Origin: Chroococcidiopsis thermalis PCC 7203
GTDB lineage: Bacteria > Cyanobacteriota > Cyanobacteriia > Cyanobacteriales > Chroococcidiopsidaceae
Length of the DNA: 64,000 nucleotides
Assembly: GCF_000317125.1 (NCBI RefSeq)
Contig: NC_019695.1
Span: 3,150,336-3,214,335 of the forward strand
Direction: 5' to 3'
Position 1 is the stretch's first letter, and each line of letters opens with the position of its first letter. Positions 44,986 through 54,668 of the stretch are shown here, in pieces. Made by a program: the position numbers and the translations under genes. The notes under the pieces are model-generated. The model saw nothing but the letters and a program-made list of their open reading frames with translations. It was not told the DNA's origin and did no database searches.

Positions 44986-45243
44986 TTATGAAACTGTAGA
45001 ATGTTCTGTAGTAACTAAATCGGATTCGCTTTGATTTATAGACCAACGAAACTCATAATCTACATGAGCTTGCTGACAACTGGCTTCTAGTTGCTTTTGT
45101 TGAGCCGCAGCTTTACGTAAAGAAATAATCAATTGTTGCACTTGCTCTGCTAAAAGAGGATCTTGCCTAACAATAGGTAATGTTTGCTGTTCTAATAACT
45201 GCAATACGGCTTCGTAGTGAATTGGAGAAGGAAGGGGAATCAT
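44986..45243 (-). CDS. Small conserved hypothetical protein
   Basis: An 85-residue helical protein (IPLPSPIHYEAVLQLLEQQTL, then QVQQLIISLRKAAAQQKQL). The reading from ATG 45243 has no recognised motif. It resembles a short cyanobacterial family (I recall DUF5340, not certain). It is followed by a MITE. The function is unknown. Confidence 0.55.
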   Translation of the reverse strand: MIPLPSPIHYEAVLQLLEQQTLPIVRQDPLLAEQVQQLIISLRKAAAQQKQLEASCQQAHVDYEFRWSINQSESDLVTTEHSTVS

Positions 45244-45308
45244 AAGTTAATTCCTAATTCGTAATTCGTAATTCGTAACTTGGAAAGAGGAGAAAGATAA
45301 AAGGAATC

Positions 45309-45429
45309 CAATACTTCTTGGTTAAGAGTCGATCCCCCCAACCCCCCTTTTTAAAGGGGGAACTCTTGCCCCCTTTTTAAGGGGGTTGGGGGATCTTCAA
45401 GGGCTATGCATCCTAACCGAGAAGTATTG
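45309..45429. mobile_element. MITE with 16-bp terminal inverted repeats and 10-bp target duplication
   Basis: Left end CAATACTTCTTGGTTA (45309-45324) and right end TAACCGAGAAGTATTG (45414-45429) are inverted repeats with one mismatch. AAAAGGAATC flanks both sides (45299-45308 and 45430-45439) as a direct duplication. The interior holds the GATCCCCCCAACCCCCC / GGGGGTTGGGGGATC palindromes. No transposase ORF is present, so mobilisation would need one in trans. Confidence 0.85.
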
Positions 45430-45484
45430 AAAAGGAATCCTCTTTTACTACCTTTATCTTTCCCATCTTTGACTCACGATTCAC

Positions 45485-45524
45485 TAGTTAAAAGTTAAAA
45501 GTCAAAAGTCAAAAGTTAAAATTA
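45485..45524. repeat. Heptanucleotide STRR, (AAAAGTC)n
   Basis: About five copies of AAAAGTC/AAAAGTT. The unit also occurs at 16217-16248, 18150-18184 and 36243-36300. Confidence 0.85.
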
Positions 45525-45566
45525 CCTTTTGCCTCTTGCCTCTCGCCTCTTGCCTCTTACCACCAC

Positions 45567-46448
45567 TCATCCTAACAGGGAAGCGATCGCATTCCCTGGT
45601 TCTGGCTGCTTGACTAAAGACTCGCCAACTAGCACTGCTGCTGCACCTGCTTGAGTGACTACAGCTACATCGGCTGGCGCGTGAATTCCCGACTCGCTGA
45701 CAACTAAAATATCTCGTTGTTTTAATTGTGGCTGACGTGCGGTTAATAGTTGGCTAGTTGTTTGCAAATCGACAGAAAAGTTTTCCAGATTGCGATTATT
45801 GATACCTATCAAAGTTACGCCATCCAAAGCCAAAACGCGATCGAGTTCTTCTAGAGTATGGACTTCGATTAAAGCGGCTAACTTCAAAGCTTTAGCAATT
45901 TTGATGAAATATTGTAAATCGCGATCGCTCAAAATTGCAGCAATCAACAACACCGCATCAGCACCCCGTAACCGTGCTAGATACATCTGGTAAGGATAGA
46001 TAATAAAATCCTTACACAACAAAGGTACATCTACCGCAGCGCGAATCTGTTCTAAATAATCGAAACTGCCTTGAAAGAATTTACTATCTGTCAGTACCGA
46101 AATACAGCTAGCATTACCTTGCTGATAGGAAAGCGCGATCGCGACTGGATCGAAATCTTCTCGCAATACGCCTTTACTAGGAGAAGCTTTTTTCACCTCA
46201 GCAATTACTGCTGGAGAAGTCTTACCTTGACGTAAAGCAGCTATAAAATCGCGAGTTGGGGGTGCAGTTAAGGCTTGCTTTTGTAACTCTACTAGCGGTA
46301 GTTTTTCCCGCAAGCGATCGACTTCAATCTCTTTGTGCCACACAATTTCTTCTAAAATATGCTGCGGCTTTGCACCTGGAACTGATACCTGATAGCTCAA
46401 ATAACTAATCTCAATAGACGGATTTGGCGGACGACGACGGATTTGCAT
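45567..46448 (-). CDS. trpC: Indole-3-glycerol-phosphate synthase
   Basis: TrpC closes the pyrrole ring of indole in tryptophan synthesis. Characteristic (beta/alpha)8 elements are present: [51 protein letters not shown] and [11 protein letters not shown]. The roughly 294-residue length includes a cyanobacterial N-terminal extension. ATG 46448 (MQIRRRPPN) was used; the upstream extension runs into STRR sequence. No other trp gene lies nearby, as usual in cyanobacteria. Confidence 0.94.
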   Translation of the reverse strand: MQIRRRPPNPSIEISYLSYQVSVPGAKPQHILEEIVWHKEIEVDRLREKLPLVELQKQALTAPPTRDFIAALRQGKTSPAVIAEVKKASPSKGVLREDFDPVAIALSYQQGNASCISVLTDSKFFQGSFDYLEQIRAAVDVPLLCKDFIIYPYQMYLARLRGADAVLLIAAILSDRDLQYFIKIAKALKLAALIEVHTLEELDRVLALDGVTLIGINNRNLENFSVDLQTTSQLLTARQPQLKQRDILVVSESGIHAPADVAVVTQAGAAAVLVGESLVKQPEPGNAIASLLG

Positions 46449-46452
46449 CACT

Positions 46453-46480
46453 AGGGAGTAGGGAGTAGGGAGTAGGGAGT
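46453..46480. repeat. Heptanucleotide STRR, (AGGGAGT)n
   Basis: Four copies of AGGGAGT directly upstream of the trpC start on the - strand, so the trpC ribosome-binding region is made of repeat sequence. Confidence 0.9.
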
Positions 46481-46483
46481 CGT

Positions 46484-46552
46484 AGGGGCGGGTTTTGACC
46501 AAAAATTTCTAGTTTTGGCTGTGAATCTATCTGCTAAACCCGCCCTTACAAG
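46484..46552. repeat. GGGCGGGTTT-type dispersed element, family C
   Basis: GTAGGGGCGGGTTTTG at the left and AAACCCGCCCTTAC at the right frame about 40 bp, matching the 14929-14990 and 23941-24000 elements in layout. Confidence 0.8.
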
Positions 46553-46597
46553 AGTCGCGTTTGCGCGGAAGTCGGAAGTATTTCACGCACTACGCAA

Positions 46598-48028
46598 TTA
46601 AGCATGAACTGCCCGTTTGTACGCTTCATCCAAGACTTCGGACAGGGTAGGATGGGCGTGAACGAGGAAGGCGAGGGAGTGGACGGATTGACGATTGGCG
46701 ATCGCGGCTGAGGCTTCGTGGATTAAGTCGGAGGCGTGGGAACCGATGATGTGGACTCCCAAGACTTCCCCCGTATCTTGACGGTAGACGACTTTGGCAA
46801 TTCCATCTGCATCGCCGTCTGCTAGCGCCTTGGAGTTGCCTTTAAAGTATGTTTTGGCGGTTTTGATGGTAAATCCTTCCGCTTCTCCTAATTCCTTTGC
46901 TGCGGTTTCTGTCATCCCAACATAGCTAATTTCGGGGTGGGTGAAGGCAGCGGCGGGAATGCTGCGATAATCAATTTGACGCTGGCGATCGCAAATATTT
47001 TCGACTGCGACAATTCCTTGAGCGGATGCTGCATGAGCTAACATCATTTTCCCTGTCGCGTCGCCAATTGCCCACAAATGAGGTACGGGTTCGCCGCCAG
47101 ATAATACAGCCATACTGTCATTAACGGGAATATAACCACGGCGATCGAGTTCTGCGCCTACAGATTCTAGACCTAAATCCTTTGTGGCGGGAATGCGTCC
47201 GGTGGCAACTAAGCAGCCGTCTACTTCCAGCGTATCGACATATTCTTTCGTTTTAAAATTTGCCAGTTCGATGACAACTGGGGAACCTGGGATGACTTTC
47301 TTGGCGTAAATGCCTACATAAGTTTCAATGTCGCGGGGAGTAATTAAAACTCGTTCGGCAATTTTAGCAATATCGCGATCGAACCCTGGCATTAATTGGT
47401 CTAGGGCTTCAATCATGGTAATTTCGCAGCCTAAAGCCGAGTAAACATCGGAAAATTCTAAGCCGATGTAGCCGCTACCAATAATTGCTACCCATTGAGG
47501 TAAGGATTCCAACTTAACTGCTTGGTCGCTGGTAAATACAGTCTTGCCATCAATTTCAATTCCTGGGGGAACGAAGGGTATGGAACCAGGGGCAAGGATA
47601 ATATCTTTAGCAGTAATTGTTTTGTCGCCGCTATCGCTAGTCACCGTGACTTTCTGCTGTCCCGCAACTTTTCCCCTACCGCGAATCGTGTCAACTCCTA
47701 CACGCTTGAGACTATTTGTCAAGTCGCCTTGCAACTTGCTAACTAAATTTAACGCATGATTAGCGATCGCCTGACGGTCGAACCCAACATTTTCTACCTG
47801 AATACCCAGTGCTTTTAAATGGTGTGCGTCGCGCAATTCCCGCACTCGTCCCGATGCTGCCAACAGTGCTTTAGAGGGAATGCAACCGCGATTGACACAG
47901 GTTCCGCCCATATCAGCTGCTTCAATGATGGCTGTCTTTAAGCCACAACTGACGGCGTGTAAGGCAGCTCCATGTCCGCCTACCCCAGCGCCAATAATTA
48001 CTAAATCGTAATCGAATCCCTGACTCAC
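46598..48028 (-). CDS. lpdA: Dihydrolipoyl dehydrogenase (E3)
   Basis: A 476-residue flavoprotein that reoxidises lipoyl groups of 2-oxoacid dehydrogenase and glycine-cleavage complexes. FAD binding is [17 protein letters not shown], the redox pair is in [16 protein letters not shown], the NAD site is [16 protein letters not shown] and the catalytic His-Glu is near [11 protein letters not shown]. The start is GTG 48028, supported by a GAGGAG ribosome-binding site 6-7 nt upstream; no ATG is available nearby. It is adjacent to trpC but not obviously an operon. Confidence 0.95.
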   Translation of the reverse strand: MSQGFDYDLVIIGAGVGGHGAALHAVSCGLKTAIIEAADMGGTCVNRGCIPSKALLAASGRVRELRDAHHLKALGIQVENVGFDRQAIANHALNLVSKLQGDLTNSLKRVGVDTIRGRGKVAGQQKVTVTSDSGDKTITAKDIILAPGSIPFVPPGIEIDGKTVFTSDQAVKLESLPQWVAIIGSGYIGLEFSDVYSALGCEITMIEALDQLMPGFDRDIAKIAERVLITPRDIETYVGIYAKKVIPGSPVVIELANFKTKEYVDTLEVDGCLVATGRIPATKDLGLESVGAELDRRGYIPVNDSMAVLSGGEPVPHLWAIGDATGKMMLAHAASAQGIVAVENICDRQRQIDYRSIPAAAFTHPEISYVGMTETAAKELGEAEGFTIKTAKTYFKGNSKALADGDADGIAKVVYRQDTGEVLGVHIIGSHASDLIHEASAAIANRQSVHSLAFLVHAHPTLSEVLDEAYKRAVHA

Positions 48029-48345
48029 TGAAGTCTCCTCGTGCTTGTTGCTTTTCTTATTCTCTGATTGAGATAGGTTTTAGTGCAAGTTTCTAGGGCA
48101 AGAAGGTAGGAGTTGGTAGTTGGTAGTTGGTTAGTTGCTCCCCAGACTTCTCACACTCCCTCAGTCCCCCTTGTCTCCCTTGTCTTTCTCTAGCCCCTTC
48201 TTCTGATTTGCTTAAGTTGTCAGCGAACTGCTTAGTACTACAATGTCCTATTAAGAATTTTTATTAATAGTTGCAAAACGAGTTGTAAAAGTGTCTGCGG
48301 CATTTTGAGCAACACAGCGACATTGGGGCATTGAGATATTCGGGC
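48029..48345. other. Intergenic region upstream of the AraC-type regulator
   Basis: TGGTAGT repeats (about 48110-48140) and CTCCCTTGT-like repeats (48165-48190) come first, followed by AT-rich sequence with TATTAA...TTAATA. No gene is visible. It should hold the lpdA promoter and the regulator's control sites. Confidence 0.5.
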
Positions 48346-49385
48346 ATGGGGATAATGGAGTCACTTACTGAAGTAGAATTTGACGAATGGTGTCATGAAA
48401 CTCTGGTAAAAGAGGAAACTTACTGCGATCGCAATGGATTCGATGTCATTTCCAGGCGACAACATAGTTTTGGCGAACATTACACTCGGTTTGTGGAATT
48501 CCGTTCTGAAATGGAATTAGAAATTTGGGAAGGCAACATTTACCGCGATGAGAGCGTGTTAGGACAGCATGAGGAGTTAATGCCCTTGGTATCGAAGTTT
48601 TATCTTTCGGGCAGTCATCACGTTCTTACCCCTGGTATCAAAGAAATTCCCGACGATTATGTTGAAAGTGGCGGACAACATTATCTACTTTATTTACCAA
48701 ACATAGATGAAATCGAACAGTGGTCGGCAGGCGATCGCGTGAAACAGATCCGCATACAATTTCCGCTTGATTGGTTGCGAACTTATAGCAAAGAGCTGGA
48801 TTCATTACCAATAACATTGCGATCGCTCCTCGATCGACCTAATCCACCGCGATTTCATCAATCAGGTGGGGTATAACTCCCGCCATGCTGAGAGTATTAC
48901 GACAAATTGACGATGCTCCATATTCGGGTGCAATCAAGCGAATTTATCTCGAAAGCAAGGTTTTAGAACTTTTAGCACTGCAATTCAACCAGTTAGCAGA
49001 AAACGAACGCGCGATCCATCCTCTCAGTAGTCTCAAACCCGTTGAAATCGATCGCGTTTATCAAGCACGAGATATTTTAATCAAACAGCTAGACGATCCC
49101 CCATCTCTACTAGACTTAGCAAGAATGGTAGGGTTGAGCGATCGCAAGCTCAGACGCGGTTTCCGAGATATCTTTGGTACTACCGTATTTGGCTACTTGC
49201 ATGACTATCGCATGGAACAGGCACGATTGCTACTTTCTGTCAATAAAATGCGGGTAGCAGATGTAGCGCAGACAGTTGGTTATTCTCATTTAGGACACTT
49301 CATCGCCTCATTCAAACGCAAGTTTGGTATTACCCCCAAAGAATGCCAGATGGGAAAAAAGCCAAGTGCCGCTTTTGGGATATAA
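48346..49385 (+). pseudogene. PchR-like AraC family regulator, split by a frameshift
   Basis: The N-terminal part (48346-48876; PchR-like AraC sensor domain ending RFHQSGGV) and the C-terminal part (48885-49385; LSDRKLRRGFRDIFGTTVFGYLHDYRMEQARLLL and VADVAQTVGYSHLGHFIASFKRKFGITP) lie in different frames. Inserting one base near 48870 restores a continuous QSGGVITPAMLRVLRQ-like junction. PchR-type regulators sense siderophores and activate receptor genes; the neighbour is a TonB receptor. The lesion may be a real pseudogene, a strain-specific mutation or a sequencing error. A restart at ATG 48885 (no clear ribosome-binding site) could still make the DNA-binding half. Confidence 0.8.
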
Positions 49386-49424
49386 AATTGCCGCTCTACT
49401 GATATGGACATGGGATTTGAGATT

Positions 49425-49463
49425 CCGTAGGCTAATGCTACGGCATTACTGAGAATCATTTTT
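49425..49463 (+). promoter_or_regulatory. Hairpin and Fur-like box before the TonB receptor
   Basis: CCGTAG-GCTAATG-CTACGG (49425-49443) is followed by ATTACTGAGAATCATTTTT (49445-49463), which matches the classic Fur consensus at 13 of 19 positions by my alignment. It would explain iron repression of the receptor. Confidence 0.45.
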
Positions 49464-49479
49464 TATTGGTGTGAGTGAG

Positions 49480-52122
49480 ATGAAGGCACTGTGTTCCTGT
49501 TTATTGGGTTTTCAACTACTTAATTTAAGAGTTTTGGCAACAACTCTGGTATTACTTGTTGCACCGCCAGCTTTGGCAGAAGCGGTTAACGTCGTCGAAT
49601 CTAGAGATGCTAATCCTCCAGCATCCCTACAGGGGGGTATTTTGATAGCACAACAAAGTAGCATTACTCAAGTGACTGCGGTGCAACTGCAACAAACAGA
49701 TAAAAGACTGGCAATTATTTTAGAAACACCAGATGGGAAGTCATTGCAAGTCTTTCCTACTAGCTTCGGTAAAACCTTTGTCGTCAATATTCCTAACGCA
49801 CAGTTAGCACAAGGTAAAACTTTTCGTCAGGAAAACCCTACATCGGGAATTGCTTCTATTGCAGTGACTCAGCAGGGGACGAATAGTATTCGAGTCACGG
49901 TGACGGGAACCAGAGATTTACCCAAGGTGGAAGTGGGAAGAAGTAATGGTAGATTAAACTTTAGTCTCACTCCCCTAGGAGTCTCGACAGCACAACAACC
50001 GACACCACCAGAAGTACCCCCAGCTGTAAAGCCTGAAAGCGCAACAGAGCCAGAGGCAACAGCACCAGATGCAGATGATGTTACCCCAGAAGGTGCAACC
50101 CAACAGCCACCAGCAACGGCTGAGGGAGATGAGGAACAAGAAATCGTGGTGACAGGCGAACAAGAAGGATATAGCGTTCCAGATGCCTCAACTGCAACCA
50201 AGACAGATACGCCACTGCGAGACATCCCAGCGAACATTCGGGTAATTCCCCAACAGGTGATAGAAGACCAAGGAGTTGTTCGCATCGAAGAAGCGGTGCG
50301 TAACGTTAGTGGTGTTAACTATTCGGAAGACTTCGGCGCTCAAGGTGTAGAGTTCAATGCAAGAGGTTTCACTGTCAATCAGTTCAAAAATGGTTTAGAG
50401 GAAGGATTTGCTACTCGCTCTATCCCTGAAACAGCAAATATCGAACGGATTGAAGTGTTGAAAGGACCAGCTTCAGTGCTGTTTGGACAAGCACAACCTG
50501 GCGGACTCATCAACCTGGTGACAAAAAGACCACTGCCCGATCCCTTCTACAAAGTCGAGTTTACGGCAGGAAGCTATGACTTTTATCGCCCCACCCTAGA
50601 TTTTTCCGGTCCGCTCAACTCAGATAAAACTTTAGCTTATCGGCTGAACGTCGCCTATGAAAATGCCGAGAGCTTTCGCGATCGCGTGGAAACAGAGCGG
50701 TTTTTCATTGCCCCTGTACTCACTTGGCAAATCGGATCTAACACCACCCTAACGCTAGAAGGTGAATATTTTCACGACAAGCGACCGATTGACCGAGGGT
50801 TAATCGCCGTTGGTGACGAGCCAGCCGATATTCCCCTCACCCGTTTTTTGGGCGATCCCCGCCGTCGCTTCGAGGTTGAGGAACACCGAGCCTATCTCTA
50901 TCTGGATCATCGATTCAATCAAAGCTTGTCACTACGCAACGCCTTGCGGTTCACTAGAACTAAAAAAATCTACAGATCCCTAGAATCTAGCGGTGGATTA
51001 GAATTCGGAGAACAACTTTTGCCTCTTTTCGGTTCTTTCGGTCGCGAGTTTTACGAAACTTACACGCTACAAACTGACTTAATTGGCAAGTTTAATACTG
51101 GTACAGTCGCGCACACGGTTTTGCTTGGTCTAGAACTTGTAAGACAGACTGGAATCTATTTCGATAATCAGGACGCTCAAGATGCTGCCGTTATTGATAT
51201 TTTTAACCCAAGCTACGACTTTCCCCCAATCGACTTTCAAGACCAACCTGGTAGCGATGGCAATACTAGGGCGAACACGATTGGAGTTTATCTGCAAGAC
51301 CAGATTACGTTGCTAGACAACCTCAAACTCGTGCTAGGAGGTAGGTTTGATAGCTACGACTCTGAGGATCGCTACAGCGATTCCTCTTCCAACACCAGCT
51401 CCGAAGCCAGCGAATTTTCGCCACGAGCAGGGATTGTTTACCAACCGAGTGAAACTGTTTCCCTCTATGCTAACTATAGTCGCGCTTTCGTGCCGCAGAG
51501 TGGCAGAATTACTGGTGGCGGTGCTGCTAAACCAGAGCGCGGCACTCAGTACGAAGTGGGTGTAAAAGCCGACTTTTTGGATAATCGCCTTTCCTCCACT
51601 CTAGCAGCCTATGAAATTACTAAAAGTAACGTCCTCACGGAAGATCCCAGCGATCCCGATTTTTCGATTCAGGTAGGAGAACAACGCAGTCGCGGAATTG
51701 AGTTTGATGTCGCTGGGGAAATTGTCCCTGGTTGGAATGTTATTGCTTCCTATGCCTACACTGATGCTGAAATTACAGAAGATAACACCTATGCAGTAGG
51801 TAATCGCCTCGATAACGTTCCTTTCAATACTGCTAGCCTGTGGACAACTTACAGAATCCAGAAAGGCTCTTTGGAAGGATTGGGATTTGGTGCAGGTATC
51901 TTTTATGTTGACAGTCGCCAGGGAGATTTAGATAACTCGTTTGAAGTGCCTAGTTACACTCGCGTTGATGCTGCTATTTACTACGAAAAAGATAACTTCA
52001 AAGCCGCATTGAATTTCAAAAACTTGCTTGATGTCGAATACTTTGTGGGGGTGCAGAACAGAAGAAATGTTCCCCCTGGTGCGCCTTTCACTGTACAAGG
52101 AACAGTTTCGTGGGAGTTTTAA
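49480..52122 (+). CDS. TonB-dependent siderophore receptor with AMIN domain
   Basis: About 880 residues from ATG 49480. A signal peptide (LATTLVLLVAPPALAEA) precedes an AMIN domain (about residues 55-150; QQTDKRLAIILETPDG and SLTPLG), a Pro/Glu-rich linker, the TonB-box-like QEIVVTGEQEGY, the plug (DIPANIRVIPQQVIEDQ and IERIEVLKGPASVLFGQAQPGG) and a 22-strand barrel ending with VSWEF. It imports ferric siderophores across the outer membrane. AMIN-fused receptors are typical of cyanobacteria. The broken PchR-like regulator upstream and the PepSY protein downstream complete the locus. Confidence 0.94.
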   Translation: MKALCSCLLGFQLLNLRVLATTLVLLVAPPALAEAVNVVESRDANPPASLQGGILIAQQSSITQVTAVQLQQTDKRLAIILETPDGKSLQVFPTSFGKTFVVNIPNAQLAQGKTFRQENPTSGIASIAVTQQGTNSIRVTVTGTRDLPKVEVGRSNGRLNFSLTPLGVSTAQQPTPPEVPPAVKPESATEPEATAPDADDVTPEGATQQPPATAEGDEEQEIVVTGEQEGYSVPDASTATKTDTPLRDIPANIRVIPQQVIEDQGVVRIEEAVRNVSGVNYSEDFGAQGVEFNARGFTVNQFKNGLEEGFATRSIPETANIERIEVLKGPASVLFGQAQPGGLINLVTKRPLPDPFYKVEFTAGSYDFYRPTLDFSGPLNSDKTLAYRLNVAYENAESFRDRVETERFFIAPVLTWQIGSNTTLTLEGEYFHDKRPIDRGLIAVGDEPADIPLTRFLGDPRRRFEVEEHRAYLYLDHRFNQSLSLRNALRFTRTKKIYRSLESSGGLEFGEQLLPLFGSFGREFYETYTLQTDLIGKFNTGTVAHTVLLGLELVRQTGIYFDNQDAQDAAVIDIFNPSYDFPPIDFQDQPGSDGNTRANTIGVYLQDQITLLDNLKLVLGGRFDSYDSEDRYSDSSSNTSSEASEFSPRAGIVYQPSETVSLYANYSRAFVPQSGRITGGGAAKPERGTQYEVGVKADFLDNRLSSTLAAYEITKSNVLTEDPSDPDFSIQVGEQRSRGIEFDVAGEIVPGWNVIASYAYTDAEITEDNTYAVGNRLDNVPFNTASLWTTYRIQKGSLEGLGFGAGIFYVDSRQGDLDNSFEVPSYTRVDAAIYYEKDNFKAALNFKNLLDVEYFVGVQNRRNVPPGAPFTVQGTVSWEF

Positions 52123-52125
52123 ATC

Positions 52126-52180
52126 CTTATCCTACTCCCTCCCCTTTGCAAGGGGAGGGCAGGGGAGGGTAAAGGGAAAA
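52126..52180. repeat. CCCTCCCC/GGGGAGGG palindromic repeat
   Basis: CTCCCTCCCCTTTGCAAGGG followed by GAGGGCAGGGGAGGG, just after the receptor stop. A related block lies in the 3' end of the DUF559 gene (about 52575-52645). Confidence 0.8.
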
Positions 52181-52208
52181 CTAAGTGAAATAGTTCTGAG
52201 AAATAGCT

Positions 52209-52679
52209 ATGACGAAACTCTACAACAAAACGTCCGAACAAGAGAAAAGGCGATCGCTTCGCAAAAATATGCCGCTAGCTGAAAAGATGATTTGGTCAAA
52301 ACTTAGGTGTCAGCAGATTGACAACTGTAAATTTCGTAGACAATACAGCATTGATGCATTTGTAATTGATTTTTATTCAACCGAATTTAAACTAGCTATA
52401 GAAATTGATGGAGATAGTCATTACCAAGACGGAGTACCGAATTATGACCGCGAAAGGCAAGTTTTTCTTGAAGCAACGGGCGCTAAAGTTTTGCGATTTA
52501 CTAATCGAGAGGTTTATGAGAATTTGAATCAGGTATTGGAGGTTGTTTCACAGGCGATTCGCCAATTGCGGAAGTATCCCCTCCCCAACCCTCCCCTTGC
52601 AAAGGGGAGGGAGCTAGAGAGCAGCTCTCTGGGTGTCAAGGGGAGGGAAAAAAAGGAGTTATTAACACGAATATCTTAA
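52209..52679 (+). CDS. DUF559 family endonuclease-like protein
   Basis: A 156-residue member of the Vsr-like/DUF559 superfamily. The core is MPLAEKMIWSKLRC, FRRQYSIDAFVIDFYS and LAIEIDGDSHYQ, with the D-x-x(FY) and E-x-D residues forming a restriction-like metal site, then RERQVFLEATGAKVLRFTNREVYEN. Family members are standalone and often accessory. The last 35 residues (YPLPNPPLAKGRELE) are encoded by a GGGGAGGG palindrome, so the natural end was probably earlier. Confidence 0.8.
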   Translation: MTKLYNKTSEQEKRRSLRKNMPLAEKMIWSKLRCQQIDNCKFRRQYSIDAFVIDFYSTEFKLAIEIDGDSHYQDGVPNYDRERQVFLEATGAKVLRFTNREVYENLNQVLEVVSQAIRQLRKYPLPNPPLAKGRELESSSLGVKGREKKELLTRIS

Positions 52680-52693
52680 TAAAAGCAATTACC

Positions 52694-53860
52694 ATGAATT
52701 CTAAAAAACTACGCAATACAGTATTTATCTTGCATCGATATCTTGGTTTAGTCTTAGGATTGGTGCTGATTATTGTTGGTTTAACAGGTAGTTTATTAGT
52801 TTTTCAACATGAAATTAGCGACTTCATCCTACACCAACAAATAGAAAAAATTACTCCTCAAGGACGCTCGTTACCCATTGCCACAATTCTAGAGCGCGTC
52901 CAAACACATTACGCTCAACAACCAGATATTACAGCACGACGGGTTTATCTTCCCGCAACTTCTGACGAACCAATAAATATTTATCTCAAAAGTAAAACTG
53001 ATGAATGGGCAATAGTCTATGTTAACCCTTATACGGGGGCAGTTTTGGGAGATAGTTTATCTGGACAAGACATCTGGCAGCAATTTTTAATGAAGGTTTA
53101 CGAACTTCACTATGCTCTTTTAGCAGGCGATTTTGGGATTAAACTTGTTGGTGTAGTTGGTTTACTAACATGCATTCTGATTATTACAGGTATATTTCTT
53201 TGGTCGGGTTGGCGTAAGTTAATCGCAGGTTTTAAAATCAAGTGGAACGCTCACCCGAAGCGAGTTAGTTTTGACATTCACAAAGTTGCAGGTATTGTTA
53301 CAGCTATCTTCTTATTTCTTACTTTTTTTACGGGATTTTGCTGGAATCTCAGCGAAATTGCTCGACCATTTATATACGCTGTCACCTTCAGTTCCATGCC
53401 TGCTGATGATGCTAAGTCATCTCCTGTAGCTAATAAATCTCCTTTGCCATTTAGCGATCGCTTTCTGGAAGTAGCTGATGCAGCTTTACCAGAATTTCGG
53501 ACTATCTATGTTGCCCTACCCGCAGATAGTGACGAACCAAATGGTGCTTTTATAATTCGCAAAAGTTCGTCACCTCACAGCAATATCTGGGACAGCAGTG
53601 TTTTCATCGATGCTTATAATGGAAAAATTTTGCGGGTGGACAATGGGTTAACTGCATCGTTAGGAACTAAGCTTGAGAATGCTTTCGGACCACTGCACTA
53701 CGGTACTTTCTGGGGATTGCCAAGCCGTATCCTTTACGTATTTGTCGGTCTTGCGCCGCTAATTTTATTCATTACTGGCTTTACGATGTATCGATACCGA
53801 TATCGGGCAAAATCCGATCGCACGACAAAAATCAGAGACTTCACCACTACAGGGAAATGA
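52694..53860 (+). CDS. PepSY-associated transmembrane protein
   Basis: A 388-residue inner-membrane protein with four hydrophobic segments. The opening LHRYLGLVLGLVLIIVGLTGSLLVF, then LLTCILIITGIFLWSGWRKL, and the PepSY-like periplasmic regions are typical of proteins next to TonB receptors, several of which reduce ferric siderophores. The haem-ligand histidines (HRY and HYALLAG) are present. Starts at ATG 52694 and is probably co-transcribed with the receptor locus. Confidence 0.88.
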   Translation: MNSKKLRNTVFILHRYLGLVLGLVLIIVGLTGSLLVFQHEISDFILHQQIEKITPQGRSLPIATILERVQTHYAQQPDITARRVYLPATSDEPINIYLKSKTDEWAIVYVNPYTGAVLGDSLSGQDIWQQFLMKVYELHYALLAGDFGIKLVGVVGLLTCILIITGIFLWSGWRKLIAGFKIKWNAHPKRVSFDIHKVAGIVTAIFLFLTFFTGFCWNLSEIARPFIYAVTFSSMPADDAKSSPVANKSPLPFSDRFLEVADAALPEFRTIYVALPADSDEPNGAFIIRKSSSPHSNIWDSSVFIDAYNGKILRVDNGLTASLGTKLENAFGPLHYGTFWGLPSRILYVFVGLAPLILFITGFTMYRYRYRAKSDRTTKIRDFTTTGK

Positions 53861-54042
53861 GTAAGGTTTTTAACTTCTGACTTTTGCGCCAACGTAACTT
53901 CCGACTTCTTCAATTATGAGCTACCTCAAAGACATCACCGTGTATTCCTGGCAAATTGGTAACGTGATGAGTTGAGAGGAATACATAGAAATCCTATCTC
54001 ATCTCAGGAAGTATTTAGTTGTTTTTGGACTTTAGATTTGAA

Positions 54043-54534
54043 ATGATGCAGCCTACTTTAGAAACATTTGCCCAACACTTAGATTTGTCTCGCGATCGCT
54101 TAGAAGCTTTACTCTCCCAGTCTCTTACTGAATGTCTAAATTCTCCCGAACTACAACAACAGTTAAGCAGCTTGGATGTTTCGTTACTAAAGCAAACTTT
54201 ACCGATCGCTGGTAGCGTTTTAGCTGAGCGATTACCTCCTTTTTATCACTGGTTGCAAACAGAGTTGGGTGTGAAGCGCGTTCCCGATAGTCCAGAGCAT
54301 ACAACAAAATGGGTCATTGGTTTTGTCAATAATCAAGAAAGTCTATCGCGCTTAGTAGAACTTCATCGTCCAGTTTCTCGTTTGGCGATGGAACGTTCTG
54401 TTCCTTCTCTGGTAGGAATGTTTGAAGGTGTGGAAGATTTGCAGGTTAGGCAAGAGTGGCAAAAAGCTATATCGGCTCTTTGTTTGGTACTGGTTGTTGC
54501 AGCGCGTGAAGTTGAACGATGTGTGAGTGTGTAG
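54043..54534 (+). CDS. Hypothetical helical protein
   Basis: About 163 residues from ATG 54043 or 54046. It is helical with no transmembrane segment longer than a hydrophobic LCLVLVVAA near the C-terminus. No recognised motif. The composition is normal for the genome. It follows the iron-uptake locus but is 180 bp away and need not be related to it. Confidence 0.55.
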   Translation: MMQPTLETFAQHLDLSRDRLEALLSQSLTECLNSPELQQQLSSLDVSLLKQTLPIAGSVLAERLPPFYHWLQTELGVKRVPDSPEHTTKWVIGFVNNQESLSRLVELHRPVSRLAMERSVPSLVGMFEGVEDLQVRQEWQKAISALCLVLVVAAREVERCVSV

Positions 54535-54574
54535 CCCCAAACTGATACGATTTTGTTAAGACTGCACTACGGAA

Positions 54575-54641
54575 GATCCCCCTAACCCCCCTTTTTAAGG
54601 GGGGCTAAGAATTGTACAATTTTCCCCTCGTTAAGGGGGAT
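54575..54641. repeat. GATCCCCCTAACCCCCC-type inverted repeat, family B
   Basis: GATCCCCCTAACCCCCC, TTTTTAAGGGGGGCTAAGAA, then TTTTCCCC. The first 50 bp align with the in-frame repeat at 56729-56784 on the same strand. Confidence 0.85.
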
Positions 54642-54668
54642 ATTCATTGGAATTAGTACGAGCGAATT

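Larger units (their letters stand above)
45244..45566. other. Repeat-filled intergenic region after trpC
   Basis: Contains TAATTCG repeats (about 45252-45280), the MITE at 45309-45429, a heptad array at 45485-45524 and CTCTTGC repeats to the trpC stop. No gene was seen. Confidence 0.7.
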
